A stretch of DNA of 64,000 nt from assembly GCA_035559995.1 (NCBI GenBank), contig DATMAM010000001.1, positions 56,769-120,768 of the forward strand, read 5' to 3'. Shown piece after piece: positions 17,740 to 26,234 of the stretch; position 1 is the stretch's first letter; every line of letters begins with the position of its first letter. Source of the DNA: DATMAM01 sp035559995. Its GTDB lineage: Bacteria > Desulfobacterota > Binatia > UBA9968. The position numbers and the translations under genes are program-made. Under the pieces are notes generated by a model, which saw nothing but the letters and a program-made list of their open reading frames with translations, did no database searches and had not been told where the DNA came from.

Positions 17740-20271
17740 GTGCAGCGGGATCGCGCCGCCGACGGACAGGCATGGGCTCTGGAAGCCGAAGCTTCGGCCC
17801 CGACGGTTACGCTGTTGGAGAACCGGCCCGAGGCTTTCTTGATCGTTCCCACCCTGGCCCTTCTTTTCGGGCAAGCGCTGGTCTTGGCCGAGGCTCCGTT
17901 TGCGGCGGCAACGGTTCTCGCACTCTGTTTTCTCGCCCTCCTCGTGGTCGCGCTGAGACTGTGGAGCTGGGCCCTGCTGCTTGCGCTTTCTGCGGCCACC
18001 ATTGGGGCGGGCTATCGGACGCACGAGAGGTTGCTCGCTCCCGAGTTCCCCGAGAACCATCTGCGGTTGCTCAGCGATTTTAAGGAGCCGCTCTATCTCG
18101 AGGCGGCGCACTATCGCGAGCCGGAGAGGCTGCCGGACCGAACCCGCTGGTATCTGCAGGCGGAACGGGTCTGGTTACCGGAAGGCGCGCGGGAGGTCGA
18201 AGGGCGGGTGCTGGTGACCGTCGGCGTCGATCGCTCCGAGTGGCGCTACGGCGACCGCGTGCGGCTGTGGCTGCGCGTGCGGCCGCCGCGCAACTTTGGC
18301 AATCCGGGCTCGTTCGATTACGAGAGTTACCTGGCGCGGAGGGGCATCTATTTGACGGCCTATCTCGAAACCGACGCGGGCGTCGAATTGTTGTCTCGCG
18401 ACGCGGAAAGCTTGTGGAGCCAAATCGAGGGCCTGCGGCGCTCGATCGGCCGCTTTTTCGAAACGCGCCTGGCTTCGGCTGACGCCGCGCTGCTCAAGGC
18501 GCTCGTCGTCGGAGACATGGGAGGCATCGGTCGAGAGCTGCGCGAGCAGGCGGCGGCCGCCGGCGTTGCCCATATTCTTTCGATCTCGGGTCTCCATGTC
18601 GGCATGCTGGGGCTGGTCGTGTTTTTTCTCGTGCGCCTGTCGGGGGCTTTAAGACCGAGCTGGCTGCTGCGCTGGAACTTCCTCAAGATCGCGACGTTCT
18701 GTTCTTTTCTTGCCGTTTTGCTTTACACCTGCCTCGCCGGCGCGATGGTGCCCACGGTACGGTCGGCCATTATGATCGCGGTGTACGAGTTTGCCGTCCT
18801 TCTCGACCGTGAAGAGGAGGTCTTCAGCAGTCTTGCCCTGGCGGCGTTGATGATCGGCCTGGCGTGGCCCGGGGTCGTCGTCGAGATTTCGTTTCAGCTC
18901 TCGTTTCTCGCGGTGCTTTTCATCGTCTGGGGCACGCGCAAGGTCAAGCAGTGGCACCCGGCGCAGAAAGCCGCCGAGCACCCGAAGGAAAAAAGCCGCT
19001 GGCGCGCAAGGGCCTGGCAGGGCGTGCTTTATCTGGCCGTGCCGCTCCTGGCCACCTTGGGAACCGGTCCGATGATCGCGCATCATTTCGGCCAGTTGTC
19101 GCTCGCCGGCTTTGTCTCAAACCCGCTGGTCGTGCCGCTCGTCGGCTTCGGCGTGGTCCCCCTTGGGCTCGGAGTCGGCTTTGTTTCGCTGCTGGGCGCC
19201 GAGCTGGCGGAGAGCCTGTTGCGCGCGGCGCAGCCGCTTCTCTGGCTCACGCAGACGCTCATCGGCCTTTTTGCTTCGCTCCCGCTGGCGAGCGTCAATG
19301 TGCCGATTCCAAACCTGATCGAGGTCGGGATCGTCTACGGCTTTTTTCTTCTGCTCTTGTGCGCGCGCACGCGCGCCCAGGCGCTGCTCGTTTTTGCGGC
19401 AGCGTCGTTGGCCGCGGGGGCATGCGTGCTTTATTGGCTCGGAGGCAGATGGCAGCGCCATGAGTTGCGCATCACCCATCTCAGCGTCGGCCATGGGGAC
19501 GCGGCGGTCGTCGAGTTCCCGGGCGGTAAAGTTCTCGTCATTGACGGCGGCGGCACCGCGGGAGGGGAATTCGATCCCGGCGAGGCGATTGTGGCGCCTT
19601 TTCTGCGCGCGCGCAAAATCCTTAAGGTCGACTATGTCTTGCTTTCCCATCCGCGAGTCGACCATTACGGCGGCTTGAAAAGCGTCGTCGAGCAGTTTGC
19701 GCCCCGCGAGTTTTGGTCGGGAGCGTACCGCCCTGCGGCGGCCCGCTACCGCGACCTGGAGCGCGCGCTCGAGCGCAAGGGGACGACCCTGCGGACAATC
19801 GACGAGGCCACCGGCTGCCGCGAGATCGATGCCGTGCGAGTCTGCGCCGTCTATGCGGGTGCGCCGGGCGAGGACGCTTCGATCGCGCTCCGCCTTACCT
19901 TCAGGGACGCCGCTTTTTTGTTTGCGGGAGATATCGGGGCGCGCGATGAGGAAAGGCTTCTCGCGCGGCCAAATGAGCTCGCAAGCGCCGCGCTCAAGGT
20001 GCCGCGCCACGGGAGCGCGGGCGCCAGCACGGAAAGATTCATCGCTGCGGTTCGGCCGCGGCTCGCGATCTTTTCCGTCGGCTACCGAAATCCCTTTGGT
20101 CTGCCGCGCGCGGAAGTCGTCGCCCGCTACCGCGGCGCCGGCGCGCAGGTCTTACGCACCGATCTGGACGGCGCTATCATCTTGAAGACCGACGGAAAGA
20201 CTGTCCGGTACAGCGCCTATCGCAGCGGCAAGCGCGGCACGCTGGCAATGGATCGAGCTGCCGATCCATGA
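17740..20271 (+). CDS. comEC: ComEC/Rec2 family DNA-uptake channel
   Basis: 843 residues from a GTG start with a GAAGGGAG ribosome-binding site. ComEC carries transforming DNA across the inner membrane. Early hydrophobic helices precede an OB-fold-like DUF4131 region (about 110-210). The Competence domain of many membrane helices (about 255-560) contains the HILSISGLHVGMLG motif. A C-terminal metallo-beta-lactamase domain follows (LSVGHGDAAVVEFPGG, SHPRVDHYGGL, GDIGARDEERLL, KVPRHGS), the nuclease-like part. No other competence gene is nearby. Confidence 0.93.
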   Translation: MQRDRAADGQAWALEAEASAPTVTLLENRPEAFLIVPTLALLFGQALVLAEAPFAAATVLALCFLALLVVALRLWSWALLLALSAATIGAGYRTHERLLAPEFPENHLRLLSDFKEPLYLEAAHYREPERLPDRTRWYLQAERVWLPEGAREVEGRVLVTVGVDRSEWRYGDRVRLWLRVRPPRNFGNPGSFDYESYLARRGIYLTAYLETDAGVELLSRDAESLWSQIEGLRRSIGRFFETRLASADAALLKALVVGDMGGIGRELREQAAAAGVAHILSISGLHVGMLGLVVFFLVRLSGALRPSWLLRWNFLKIATFCSFLAVLLYTCLAGAMVPTVRSAIMIAVYEFAVLLDREEEVFSSLALAALMIGLAWPGVVVEISFQLSFLAVLFIVWGTRKVKQWHPAQKAAEHPKEKSRWRARAWQGVLYLAVPLLATLGTGPMIAHHFGQLSLAGFVSNPLVVPLVGFGVVPLGLGVGFVSLLGAELAESLLRAAQPLLWLTQTLIGLFASLPLASVNVPIPNLIEVGIVYGFFLLLLCARTRAQALLVFAAASLAAGACVLYWLGGRWQRHELRITHLSVGHGDAAVVEFPGGKVLVIDGGGTAGGEFDPGEAIVAPFLRARKILKVDYVLLSHPRVDHYGGLKSVVEQFAPREFWSGAYRPAAARYRDLERALERKGTTLRTIDEATGCREIDAVRVCAVYAGAPGEDASIALRLTFRDAAFLFAGDIGARDEERLLARPNELASAALKVPRHGSAGASTERFIAAVRPRLAIFSVGYRNPFGLPRAEVVARYRGAGAQVLRTDLDGAIILKTDGKTVRYSAYRSGKRGTLAMDRAADP

Positions 20272-20285
20272 CCGACTGACCAAAA

Positions 20286-20291
20286 AAGGAG
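20286..20291 (+). promoter_or_regulatory. Shine-Dalgarno that sets the LLM oxidoreductase start
   Basis: AAGGAG sits eight bases before an ACG codon at 20300, and no ATG, GTG or TTG lies at the right distance in the reading frame. It places translation initiation at 20300 and argues against the in-frame GTG 40 codons further on. Confidence 0.7.
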
Positions 20292-20299
20292 AAACCTCC

Positions 20300-21232
20300 A
20301 CGAAGATCGGCGTTTTTCTTCCCGTCTCCGGAAGTGCGGCGAGCGCACAGACGCTGGCTCAGGCCGCGCGCCAGGCCGAAGCCGCCGGCTTTGACGCGGT
20401 CTGGGCGGCGGACCGAATCGTGATCCCGCGGCATATCGCGTCGGTCTACCCCTACAGCAAGGACCAGCAGTTCATCGTGCCGCCGGATCGGCCGTTTCTT
20501 GAGCCGCTTACCTGCCTGGCTTTTCTCGCGGGCCAGACGATGAAGATTCGTCTCGGCATGAGCGTTTTGGTTTTGCCCTATCGCCATCCGCTCTACTGGG
20601 CGAAGATCGCGGTGACGATCGACCGGCTCGCGAACGGCCGGCTCATTATGGGCGTCGGCGTCGGCTGGATGGAAGAAGAGTTCCGCGCGCTCGGCGTTCC
20701 TTTCAGCGAGCGCGGCGCGATCGCCGACGAGCAGCTGCGACTGCTCAAGGTCCTGTGGGAGAACGAAAGTTGCAGCTTCGCGGCGCGCTACTACCGGTTC
20801 GAAGACGTCTCGTTCTTGCCCAAGCCCGTGCACGGCAAGATTCCGATCTGGGTCGGCGGCGAGGGCGGCCGCGCGCAGCGGCGCGCGGGGGAATTTGGCG
20901 ACGCCTGGTTTCCCTACTTCGTGCGCATGACTCCGGAGGAGCTGCGGCGGAGATTCGATAACGTGCGGCGCTACGCGGCGCGCGCCGGCAGGGACCCGGA
21001 GCGGATCGCGCTCAGCTGTTGCCTCCCGATCGAGCTCACCGAAAACGCTGCCGCGCCGGAGGAAGGATACTTGAAGGGAGACTCCGATCAGATCTGCCGC
21101 CGGCTCGACGCGTACGAGCGGGCCGGGGTCGAGCACCTCGCGCTCCAGTTTATGGCGCCGCGCTGGCCCGAGCGGATGAAACAGATCGATCGGTTTGCCG
21201 AGAACGTCCTGTCCCGCTTCCAGGGCCGTTGA
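20300..21232 (+). CDS. LLM-class flavin/F420-dependent oxidoreductase, apparent ACG start
   Basis: 310 residues if translation begins at the ACG at 20300. That codon directly precedes KIGVFLPVSG, the usual first beta strand of the luciferase-like TIM barrel, where relatives have Met. Other family segments are AGFDAVWAADR, GMSVLVLPYRHP, GRLIMGVGVGWMEEEF and PIWVGGEG. The first standard start codon in frame (GTG at 20420) would delete the first barrel strand and helix. Members of this group commonly use F420 or FMN; the substrate is unknown. The gene starts 28 bases after comEC. Either a rare ACG initiation or a base error in an ATG explains the sequence. Confidence 0.82.
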   Translation, partial: TKIGVFLPVSGSAASAQTLAQAARQAEAAGFDAVWAADRIVIPRHIASVYPYSKDQQFIVPPDRPFLEPLTCLAFLAGQTMKIRLGMSVLVLPYRHPLYWAKIAVTIDRLANGRLIMGVGVGWMEEEFRALGVPFSERGAIADEQLRLLKVLWENESCSFAARYYRFEDVSFLPKPVHGKIPIWVGGEGGRAQRRAGEFGDAWFPYFVRMTPEELRRRFDNVRRYAARAGRDPERIALSCCLPIELTENAAAPEEGYLKGDSDQICRRLDAYERAGVEHLALQFMAPRWPERMKQIDRFAENVLSRFQGR

Positions 21233-21237
21233 GCCGG

Positions 21238-21645
21238 CTAGTAGCACCGGATCTCGATCTCGTTACCGTCGGGATCGAGAATATAGATCGATGTGGCGCG
21301 TCCTCTCGCGCCCCAGCGAGAGACAGGGCCGGTCAGAATCTCGACGCCTCGGCTCTTGAGGTGCTCCGCCACCTGGGCGAGGTCGGCGGCTTCCGCGACC
21401 AGGCAGAAATGGTTGAGATTGACTTCCGCGTCCTTGCGCGCGGGAGCGGAAGTCTTTTTCGGGCTCAGATCGATGATCGTGTCCGCGTTGATGCGGACGG
21501 AGGGGAAGCCGACTTTTCCGCTTCTGAACTCTTCCACCCTTTCACCGGCAAGACCGAGAATTTCGGTATAGAACTTGAGCGAGCGCTCGATATCGCTCAC
21601 GTTGAGCACGATGTGATCCATCTCGTAAATTTTGAGCGGGGTCAT
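21238..21645 (-). CDS. VOC-superfamily (glyoxalase/bleomycin-resistance fold) protein
   Basis: 135 residues, a single VOC domain with two beta-alpha-beta-beta-beta units. His11 in MDHIVLNVSD and Glu132 in the final strand (DPDGNEIEI) are typical metal ligands, and NHFCLVA gives a third. The family includes glyoxalase I, ring-cleaving dioxygenases and resistance proteins, and the substrate is not predictable. A GGAGG ribosome-binding site is visible on the minus strand before the ATG. It converges on the LLM gene with five bases between stops. Confidence 0.88.
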   Translation of the reverse strand: MTPLKIYEMDHIVLNVSDIERSLKFYTEILGLAGERVEEFRSGKVGFPSVRINADTIIDLSPKKTSAPARKDAEVNLNHFCLVAEAADLAQVAEHLKSRGVEILTGPVSRWGARGRATSIYILDPDGNEIEIRCY

Positions 21646-21729
21646 TTGAGCCTCCTTTCGGGGGAAATCGATCGGCGCGCAGGGTAGTTTCGACTATTTT
21701 TTACGTTTTGTGAAGAAGCGCGCGCGCAT

Positions 21730-21758
21730 TTGCCTAACGGCTGTTCTCTTTGTATGGT
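21730..21758 (+). promoter_or_regulatory. Candidate sigma-70 promoter for hisS-aspS
   Basis: TTGCCT, 17 bases, TATGGT in the divergent gap upstream of hisS. Each hexamer matches the consensus at four of six positions and the spacing is ideal. It is the best candidate in that gap. Confidence 0.45.
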
Positions 21759-21796
21759 GTATCAGCAATTCGCGGGTGTGAGCGTTTTTGAGTCGT

Positions 21797-23065
21797 ATGA
21801 GAGTGACCCGAGTCAAAGGTTTCGCGGACGTTTTGCCCGGCGAAATTGAGACCTGGCAGTTCGTCGAGGAGCAGGCGCGGCGCGTTTTCGCCAGCTACAA
21901 TTTTTCCGAGATCCGCATTCCGATCCTGGAAAAGACCGAGCTCTTTCGGCGCTCGATCGGCGAGACGACCGACATCGTTGAAAAGGAGATGTACACGTTC
22001 GTCGATCACGATCCCGAGGGCGTTTCGGTCACGCTGCGGCCGGAAGGGACCGCGGGCGTGGTGCGCGCTTACGTGGAATCGGGCATGTATCAGGTCGAAC
22101 CGGTGCGCAAGCTTTTCTACATCGGCCCGATGTTTCGCCGCGAGCGGCCGCAGAAGGGAAGGCTCCGGCAATTCTACCAGATCGGCGCCGAACTGTTGGG
22201 GCGGGCCGACCCGCTGGCGGACGTCGAAGTCTTGCTCCTGCTCGCGGATTTCTTCCAGGCGGTGAGACTGAACGAGGTCCAGTTGGAGCTTAACTCGCTG
22301 GGATGCGTGCGCTGCCGGCCGGCGTACCGGGCTTCGCTCCTCGAGTATCTGCGCGCGCACCAGGACGAGCTTTGCGAGAACTGCCGGCGCCGGATGGAGC
22401 GCAATCCGCTCCGCGTTCTCGACTGCAAGGAGCCCTCGTGCGCGAAGGTCGCGAGCGAGGCGCCCTCGATTCTCGCGTTTCTCTGCGGCGAGTGCGAAGC
22501 CCATTTTACAGCGGTGCAGCGGCTGCTCGGCGACTCCGGGGTCGGCTACCGGCTGGCGCCGCGGCTCGTGCGCGGTCTGGACTATTACTGCCGGACCGCT
22601 TTCGAGTGGACCAGCGGCGCGCTGGGGGCGCAGAACGCGGTCGCCGCCGGCGGCCGCTACGACGGGCTCGTCGAAGACCTGGGCGGCCCGCCGACGCCCG
22701 GCGTCGGGTTCGCGCTCGGCCTCGAGCGTCTGGCGCTGCTTTTGGGCAAGCGCGACGGCGGCGAGAATCGCCGGCCGGACCTTTACGTGGTGTGGCTGGG
22801 CGAGGCGGCGCGCGATTGGGCGGTGCCGGTGGTCCACAGGCTGCGGCGCGCCGGGCTCGTGGTCGAGATGGAAGGCGAGGAAAGAAGCCTCAAGAGCCAA
22901 ATGCGGCGGGCGGACAAGTTTCGCGCCGTGAACGTCGTCATTATCGGCGAGGAAGAGCTCAAGCGGCAGGCCGTGGTGCTGCGCCGGATGGACGGCGGCG
23001 AGCAGAGCGAAATCGGCCTCGGCCAACTCGAGTCCTTCATGCGCGAGCGGGTGGCAAAGTCGTGA
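21797..23065 (+). CDS. hisS: Histidyl-tRNA synthetase
   Basis: 422 residues from the ATG (a TTG three codons earlier is possible). Class II synthetase charging tRNA-His. It has the N-terminal RVTRVKGFADVLPGE and motif 2 (RKLFYIGPMFRRERP, RLRQFYQIG). The histidine-specific GLDYYCRTAFEW, motif 3 (PGVGFALGLERL) and the C-terminal anticodon-binding domain are also present. A four-cysteine cluster at about 175-220 (CVRCR, CENC, CGEC) is a zinc-like insertion seen in some bacterial HisRS. Its stop overlaps the aspS start. Confidence 0.96.
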   Translation: MRVTRVKGFADVLPGEIETWQFVEEQARRVFASYNFSEIRIPILEKTELFRRSIGETTDIVEKEMYTFVDHDPEGVSVTLRPEGTAGVVRAYVESGMYQVEPVRKLFYIGPMFRRERPQKGRLRQFYQIGAELLGRADPLADVEVLLLLADFFQAVRLNEVQLELNSLGCVRCRPAYRASLLEYLRAHQDELCENCRRRMERNPLRVLDCKEPSCAKVASEAPSILAFLCGECEAHFTAVQRLLGDSGVGYRLAPRLVRGLDYYCRTAFEWTSGALGAQNAVAAGGRYDGLVEDLGGPPTPGVGFALGLERLALLLGKRDGGENRRPDLYVVWLGEAARDWAVPVVHRLRRAGLVVEMEGEERSLKSQMRRADKFRAVNVVIIGEEELKRQAVVLRRMDGGEQSEIGLGQLESFMRERVAKS

Positions 23066-24858
23066 AAGGCGAGCGGGCTTTTGGGGACAGCCTGGGCGCG
23101 TGGAAGCGCAGCCTGTACTGCGGCGAGCCGCGAGCCGCCGCCGTCGGCCAGGAGATGATCCTCATGGGCTGGGCGCAGCGGCGGCGCGATCACGGCGGCT
23201 TGATCTTCGTCGATCTCAGGGACCGAAGCGGGATGATCCAGGCGGTCTTCAACGCCGAGACCGACCCGGTGGCGCACGAGAACGCAAAGCAGATCCGCGC
23301 CGAGGACGTCATCGCCGTGCGCGGCATCCTGGCCCTCAGACCGCCGGAAACCGTCAACGCGAACCTGCCGACCGGCGAAGTGGAGCTTCGGGTGAAGGAG
23401 GTAAAGCTCCTCAGCGCCGCCGATCCGCCGCCGTTTCCGATCGACGAGGCCGGCGAGGCGAGCGAAAATACGCGGCTCAAGTATCGCTATCTCGACATGA
23501 GACGCGCGCAAACCTTCGCGGCGCTCAGGCTGCGCTATCGCATGATCAAGCGGATTCGCGATTACCTGGACGCGCACGGCTTTATCGAAGTGGAAACGCC
23601 GCTGCTGACCAAGAGCACGCCGGAAGGCGCGCGCGACTACCTGGTGCCGAGCCGGATTTATCCGGGCCGCTTTTATGCCCTGCCGCAGTCGCCGCAGCTC
23701 TTTAAGCAGATTCTCATGGTTGGCGGCGTCGACCGCTATTTTCAGATCGCGCGCTGCTTTCGCGACGAAGACCTGCGCGCCGATCGCCAGCCGGAGTTCA
23801 CGCAGCTCGATATCGAAATGGCGTTTATCCAGCGCGAGGATCTCGTGCTTCTCATCGAAGGAATGATTCAGTCGATCTTTCGGGAGCTCAAGGGCGTCGA
23901 ACTCGGCCGGCCGTTTCGCGTCCTGACCTGGCAGCAGGCGATGGCGCGCTACGGCACCGACAAGCCGGACTTGCGCTTCGGCCTGGAGCTGCAGGACTTC
24001 TCGAGCGTGCTCGCGGCTTCGGAGGCGAACGTGTTCGCGAGCGCGCTCCGGAGCGGCGGCGTCGTGAAGGGGTTGAAGGTTTCCGGAGCCGAGTTCTCGC
24101 GCCGGGAGCTGGAGGAGCTGGCGGCCCTGGTCGGCACGTACGGTGCCAAAGGGCTCGCGTGGGTGCGAGTGACCGAGGGGGAATGGCAGTCGCCGATTGC
24201 GAAGTTTCTTGCGCGCGAGGAACGCGACGGCATCGCCAAGCTCGCCGGCGCAAAGCCCGGCGATTTTGTTTTTTTCATCGCCGATCAGGAAAAAGTCGCG
24301 AACGCTTCTCTGGGAAATCTCCGCTTGCATCTCGCCGAACGGCTCGGCCTCATCCGCGACGGCGACTACGCGCCGGTCTGGATCACCGACTTTCCGCTTT
24401 TTGAGCGCGACGCGGAGGGACGGATTCAGTCCGTCAACCACCCGTTCACGGCGCCGCTCGACGAAGACCTCGAGCTGCTAACTGCCGAGCCGTTGAAGGT
24501 CCGATCGCAAGCTTACGACCTCGTGCTCAACGGCACCGAGATCGGCGGAGGAAGCATCCGTATCCATCAGCTGGGCCTGCAACGGCGGGTGTTTGAACGT
24601 CTGGGGATCGGGCCGCAGGAAGCGGAAGAGAAGTTTGGGTTTTTTCTCGAGGCGCTGCGCTACGGCACGCCGCCGCACGGCGGCATCGCCTTCGGCATCG
24701 ATCGGTTGGCGATGATTCTGAGCGGCGCGCGCTCGATCCGCGACGTCATCGCGTTTCCCAAAAGCCAAAGAGCCGTGTGCCTTTTGACCGACGCGCCCGC
24801 TCCGGTCGACCCGCGCCAGCTCCGGGAGCTCGGGCTCAAGATCGACGTGCCGGATTGA
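23062..24858 (+). CDS. aspS: Aspartyl-tRNA synthetase, bacterial type
   Basis: 598 residues from the GTG that overlaps the hisS stop as GTGA; longer frames read through hisS and are not real. An N-terminal OB fold binds the anticodon (about 15-110). The class II catalytic core has motif 1, YFQIARCFRDEDLRADRQPE (motif 2), a GAD insertion domain (about 300-420) and motif 3 (GIAFGIDRLAMIL). The neighbour hisS and the four-base overlap indicate translational coupling. Whether it also charges tRNA-Asn cannot be settled from what is visible. Confidence 0.96.
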   Translation: MKGERAFGDSLGAWKRSLYCGEPRAAAVGQEMILMGWAQRRRDHGGLIFVDLRDRSGMIQAVFNAETDPVAHENAKQIRAEDVIAVRGILALRPPETVNANLPTGEVELRVKEVKLLSAADPPPFPIDEAGEASENTRLKYRYLDMRRAQTFAALRLRYRMIKRIRDYLDAHGFIEVETPLLTKSTPEGARDYLVPSRIYPGRFYALPQSPQLFKQILMVGGVDRYFQIARCFRDEDLRADRQPEFTQLDIEMAFIQREDLVLLIEGMIQSIFRELKGVELGRPFRVLTWQQAMARYGTDKPDLRFGLELQDFSSVLAASEANVFASALRSGGVVKGLKVSGAEFSRRELEELAALVGTYGAKGLAWVRVTEGEWQSPIAKFLAREERDGIAKLAGAKPGDFVFFIADQEKVANASLGNLRLHLAERLGLIRDGDYAPVWITDFPLFERDAEGRIQSVNHPFTAPLDEDLELLTAEPLKVRSQAYDLVLNGTEIGGGSIRIHQLGLQRRVFERLGIGPQEAEEKFGFFLEALRYGTPPHGGIAFGIDRLAMILSGARSIRDVIAFPKSQRAVCLLTDAPAPVDPRQLRELGLKIDVPD

Positions 24859-24888
24859 GGCGGCCGTCGCACCCTCCAACCCTGCGCG

Positions 24889-25536
24889 ATGTCTTTTCGC
24901 TGGATAAATAAACCGACGTGGCTACCGCTGGTATTGCTGCTGCTGTCCGCTTGCAGTCTGGCTCCGGGAAACCTGCAGGTGCGTTCCGCCGAGGACCTGC
25001 GCGCGCGTAACATCAAGCGCATCGCCGTGATGCCGATCGATTCGGCCGCAGCGGGGCGGGCCGACCCCGCCGGGTCGCGCCCCGGCGCGGAGCAAAATGC
25101 CGGGGCGCTGCTTACCGATTTTGTCTACTCCAGCATGCTCGCGTTGCCGCACTGGCAGATTGTGTCGGAGCGGGAGGTGCGCGAAGTTGCCGCGACGGTC
25201 AGGGACGGGACGGCGCAAGCGCGGCGCATCGGCGAGCTGGTTTACGCCGACGCGGTCGTTGTCGGGCGCGTCCTTCGCTTCCGCCAGCGGGTGGGAGAAG
25301 ATCTCGGGGTTCAAAGCCCGGCTTCCGTCGACTTTGTTCTCGAGCTCGTGGACGTCAAGCGCGGCGACGTCGTCTGGAGGGCGGAGTATCAGGAGACGCA
25401 GAAGGCTCTCAGTGAAAACCTTTTAGGCCTGGGCGATTTTACTCGCCGGGGCGGAAAATGGGTCAGGGCGGAGGATCTCGCCCGCGACGGGGCGGAAAAG
25501 GCCGTGCGGCAGTTGAACCAGATGCTCTATCGCTGA
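24889..25536 (+). CDS. Lipoprotein with LpoB/CsgG-like domain
   Basis: 215 residues. The signal sequence ends in a textbook lipobox, LSAC with Cys22. The mature part has a CsgG/LpoB/GNA1162-like layout: strand IKRIAVMPID, a helix (LLTDFVYSSMLALPHWQIVS), the conserved YADAVVVGRV, then SVDFVLELVDVKRGDVVWRA. Members of this fold include the PBP1B activator LpoB and secretion lipoproteins. No partner is adjacent, though a PBP1B gene is 20 kb away in the window. Function is unassigned; outer-membrane lipoprotein is likely. Confidence 0.8.
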   Translation: MSFRWINKPTWLPLVLLLLSACSLAPGNLQVRSAEDLRARNIKRIAVMPIDSAAAGRADPAGSRPGAEQNAGALLTDFVYSSMLALPHWQIVSEREVREVAATVRDGTAQARRIGELVYADAVVVGRVLRFRQRVGEDLGVQSPASVDFVLELVDVKRGDVVWRAEYQETQKALSENLLGLGDFTRRGGKWVRAEDLARDGAEKAVRQLNQMLYR

Positions 25537-25546
25537 AGGCCTTTGG

Positions 25547-26080
25547 TTAGCGGTCCAGCCAGTAACGCGAAAGCTCCTGAAGGTGGGTGAGCGTCGAGAA
25601 GTCGCGCATGCGGTCCAGGTAAACCTTTCCCTGGAGATGATCGCACTCATGTTGCAGCACGCGGGCGTGAAAGCCGGACGCAACAAAATCGACCGGCGCG
25701 CCGGTTTCATCTCGGGCGCGGACCCGAACGCGCTTGTAGCGCGGCACCTTGCCGCGAAGCTCGGGGATGCTGAGGCAGCCTTCCCAGTCCTCTTCCATCT
25801 CCTCGGTCAGCGGCGCGAGCGTAGGATTGACGAGCACCGTCAGCGGCACCCGGGGCTTGTTGGGGTAGCGCGGGTTTTCCGCGACCTCGAGCACGGCCAC
25901 CTGCTTCGATTCATGGACCTGCACGGCCGCTAGTCCGACGCCGTCGTACTCGCGCATCGTGGCAATCATATCGGCAATGAGCCGCTGAATATCCGGCGAC
26001 TGGATCTGTTCGGGCGCGACGGGCGCGGCCGGAGTTCTCAGCACCGGATGGCCGAGCCGCGCGACTTTGAGGATGGCCAT
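25547..26080 (-). CDS. def: Peptide deformylase
   Basis: 177 residues from the ATG that begins MAILKVARLGHPVLR; the frame extends upstream but the family N-terminus fixes the start. It removes the formyl group from nascent proteins. Motif 1 is GVGLAAVQV (about 47-55), motif 2 is EGCLS with metal-binding Cys102, and motif 3 is HECDH with His144, Glu145 and His148. All are intact. The gene is alone on the minus strand and diverges from the Rrf2 regulator. Confidence 0.95.
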   Translation of the reverse strand: MAILKVARLGHPVLRTPAAPVAPEQIQSPDIQRLIADMIATMREYDGVGLAAVQVHESKQVAVLEVAENPRYPNKPRVPLTVLVNPTLAPLTEEMEEDWEGCLSIPELRGKVPRYKRVRVRARDETGAPVDFVASGFHARVLQHECDHLQGKVYLDRMRDFSTLTHLQELSRYWLDR

Positions 26081-26148
26081 GGCCTTTTGTAGCACAACGG
26101 CGGGCGCGAAAAAAATGTCCTGCCGGCGGCGAAGCGGACGGACGCGGC

Positions 26149-26178
26149 TTGACAATGTGGACCTTATAGGTCTATATT
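26149..26178 (+). promoter_or_regulatory. Sigma-70 promoter of the Rrf2-suf operon
   Basis: A perfect -35 (TTGACA), an 18-base spacer and TATATT as -10. The predicted transcript starts near 26186, about 50 bases before the regulator ATG. It is the strongest housekeeping promoter I see in the window. Confidence 0.7.
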
Positions 26179-26182
26179 GGTC
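26160..26182. promoter_or_regulatory. Candidate Rrf2 operator inside the suf promoter
   Basis: GACC, TTATA, GGTC forms an inverted repeat within the promoter spacer, and a second GGTC half-site follows at 26179-26182, overlapping the end of the -10. AT-rich dyads in this position are typical of Rrf2/IscR-type autoregulation. Binding by the adjacent regulator is inference. Confidence 0.45.
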
Positions 26183-26234
26183 TTGATTGCGAGTTGGCGT
26201 GCTTTGGGCGTCGATGAGCGCGAGCGGAGGCCCT

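Noticed and set aside
22783..24441. Minus-strand open frame of 552 codons across hisS and aspS
   Set aside because: Antisense to two housekeeping synthetases and to their overlap; no family sequence.
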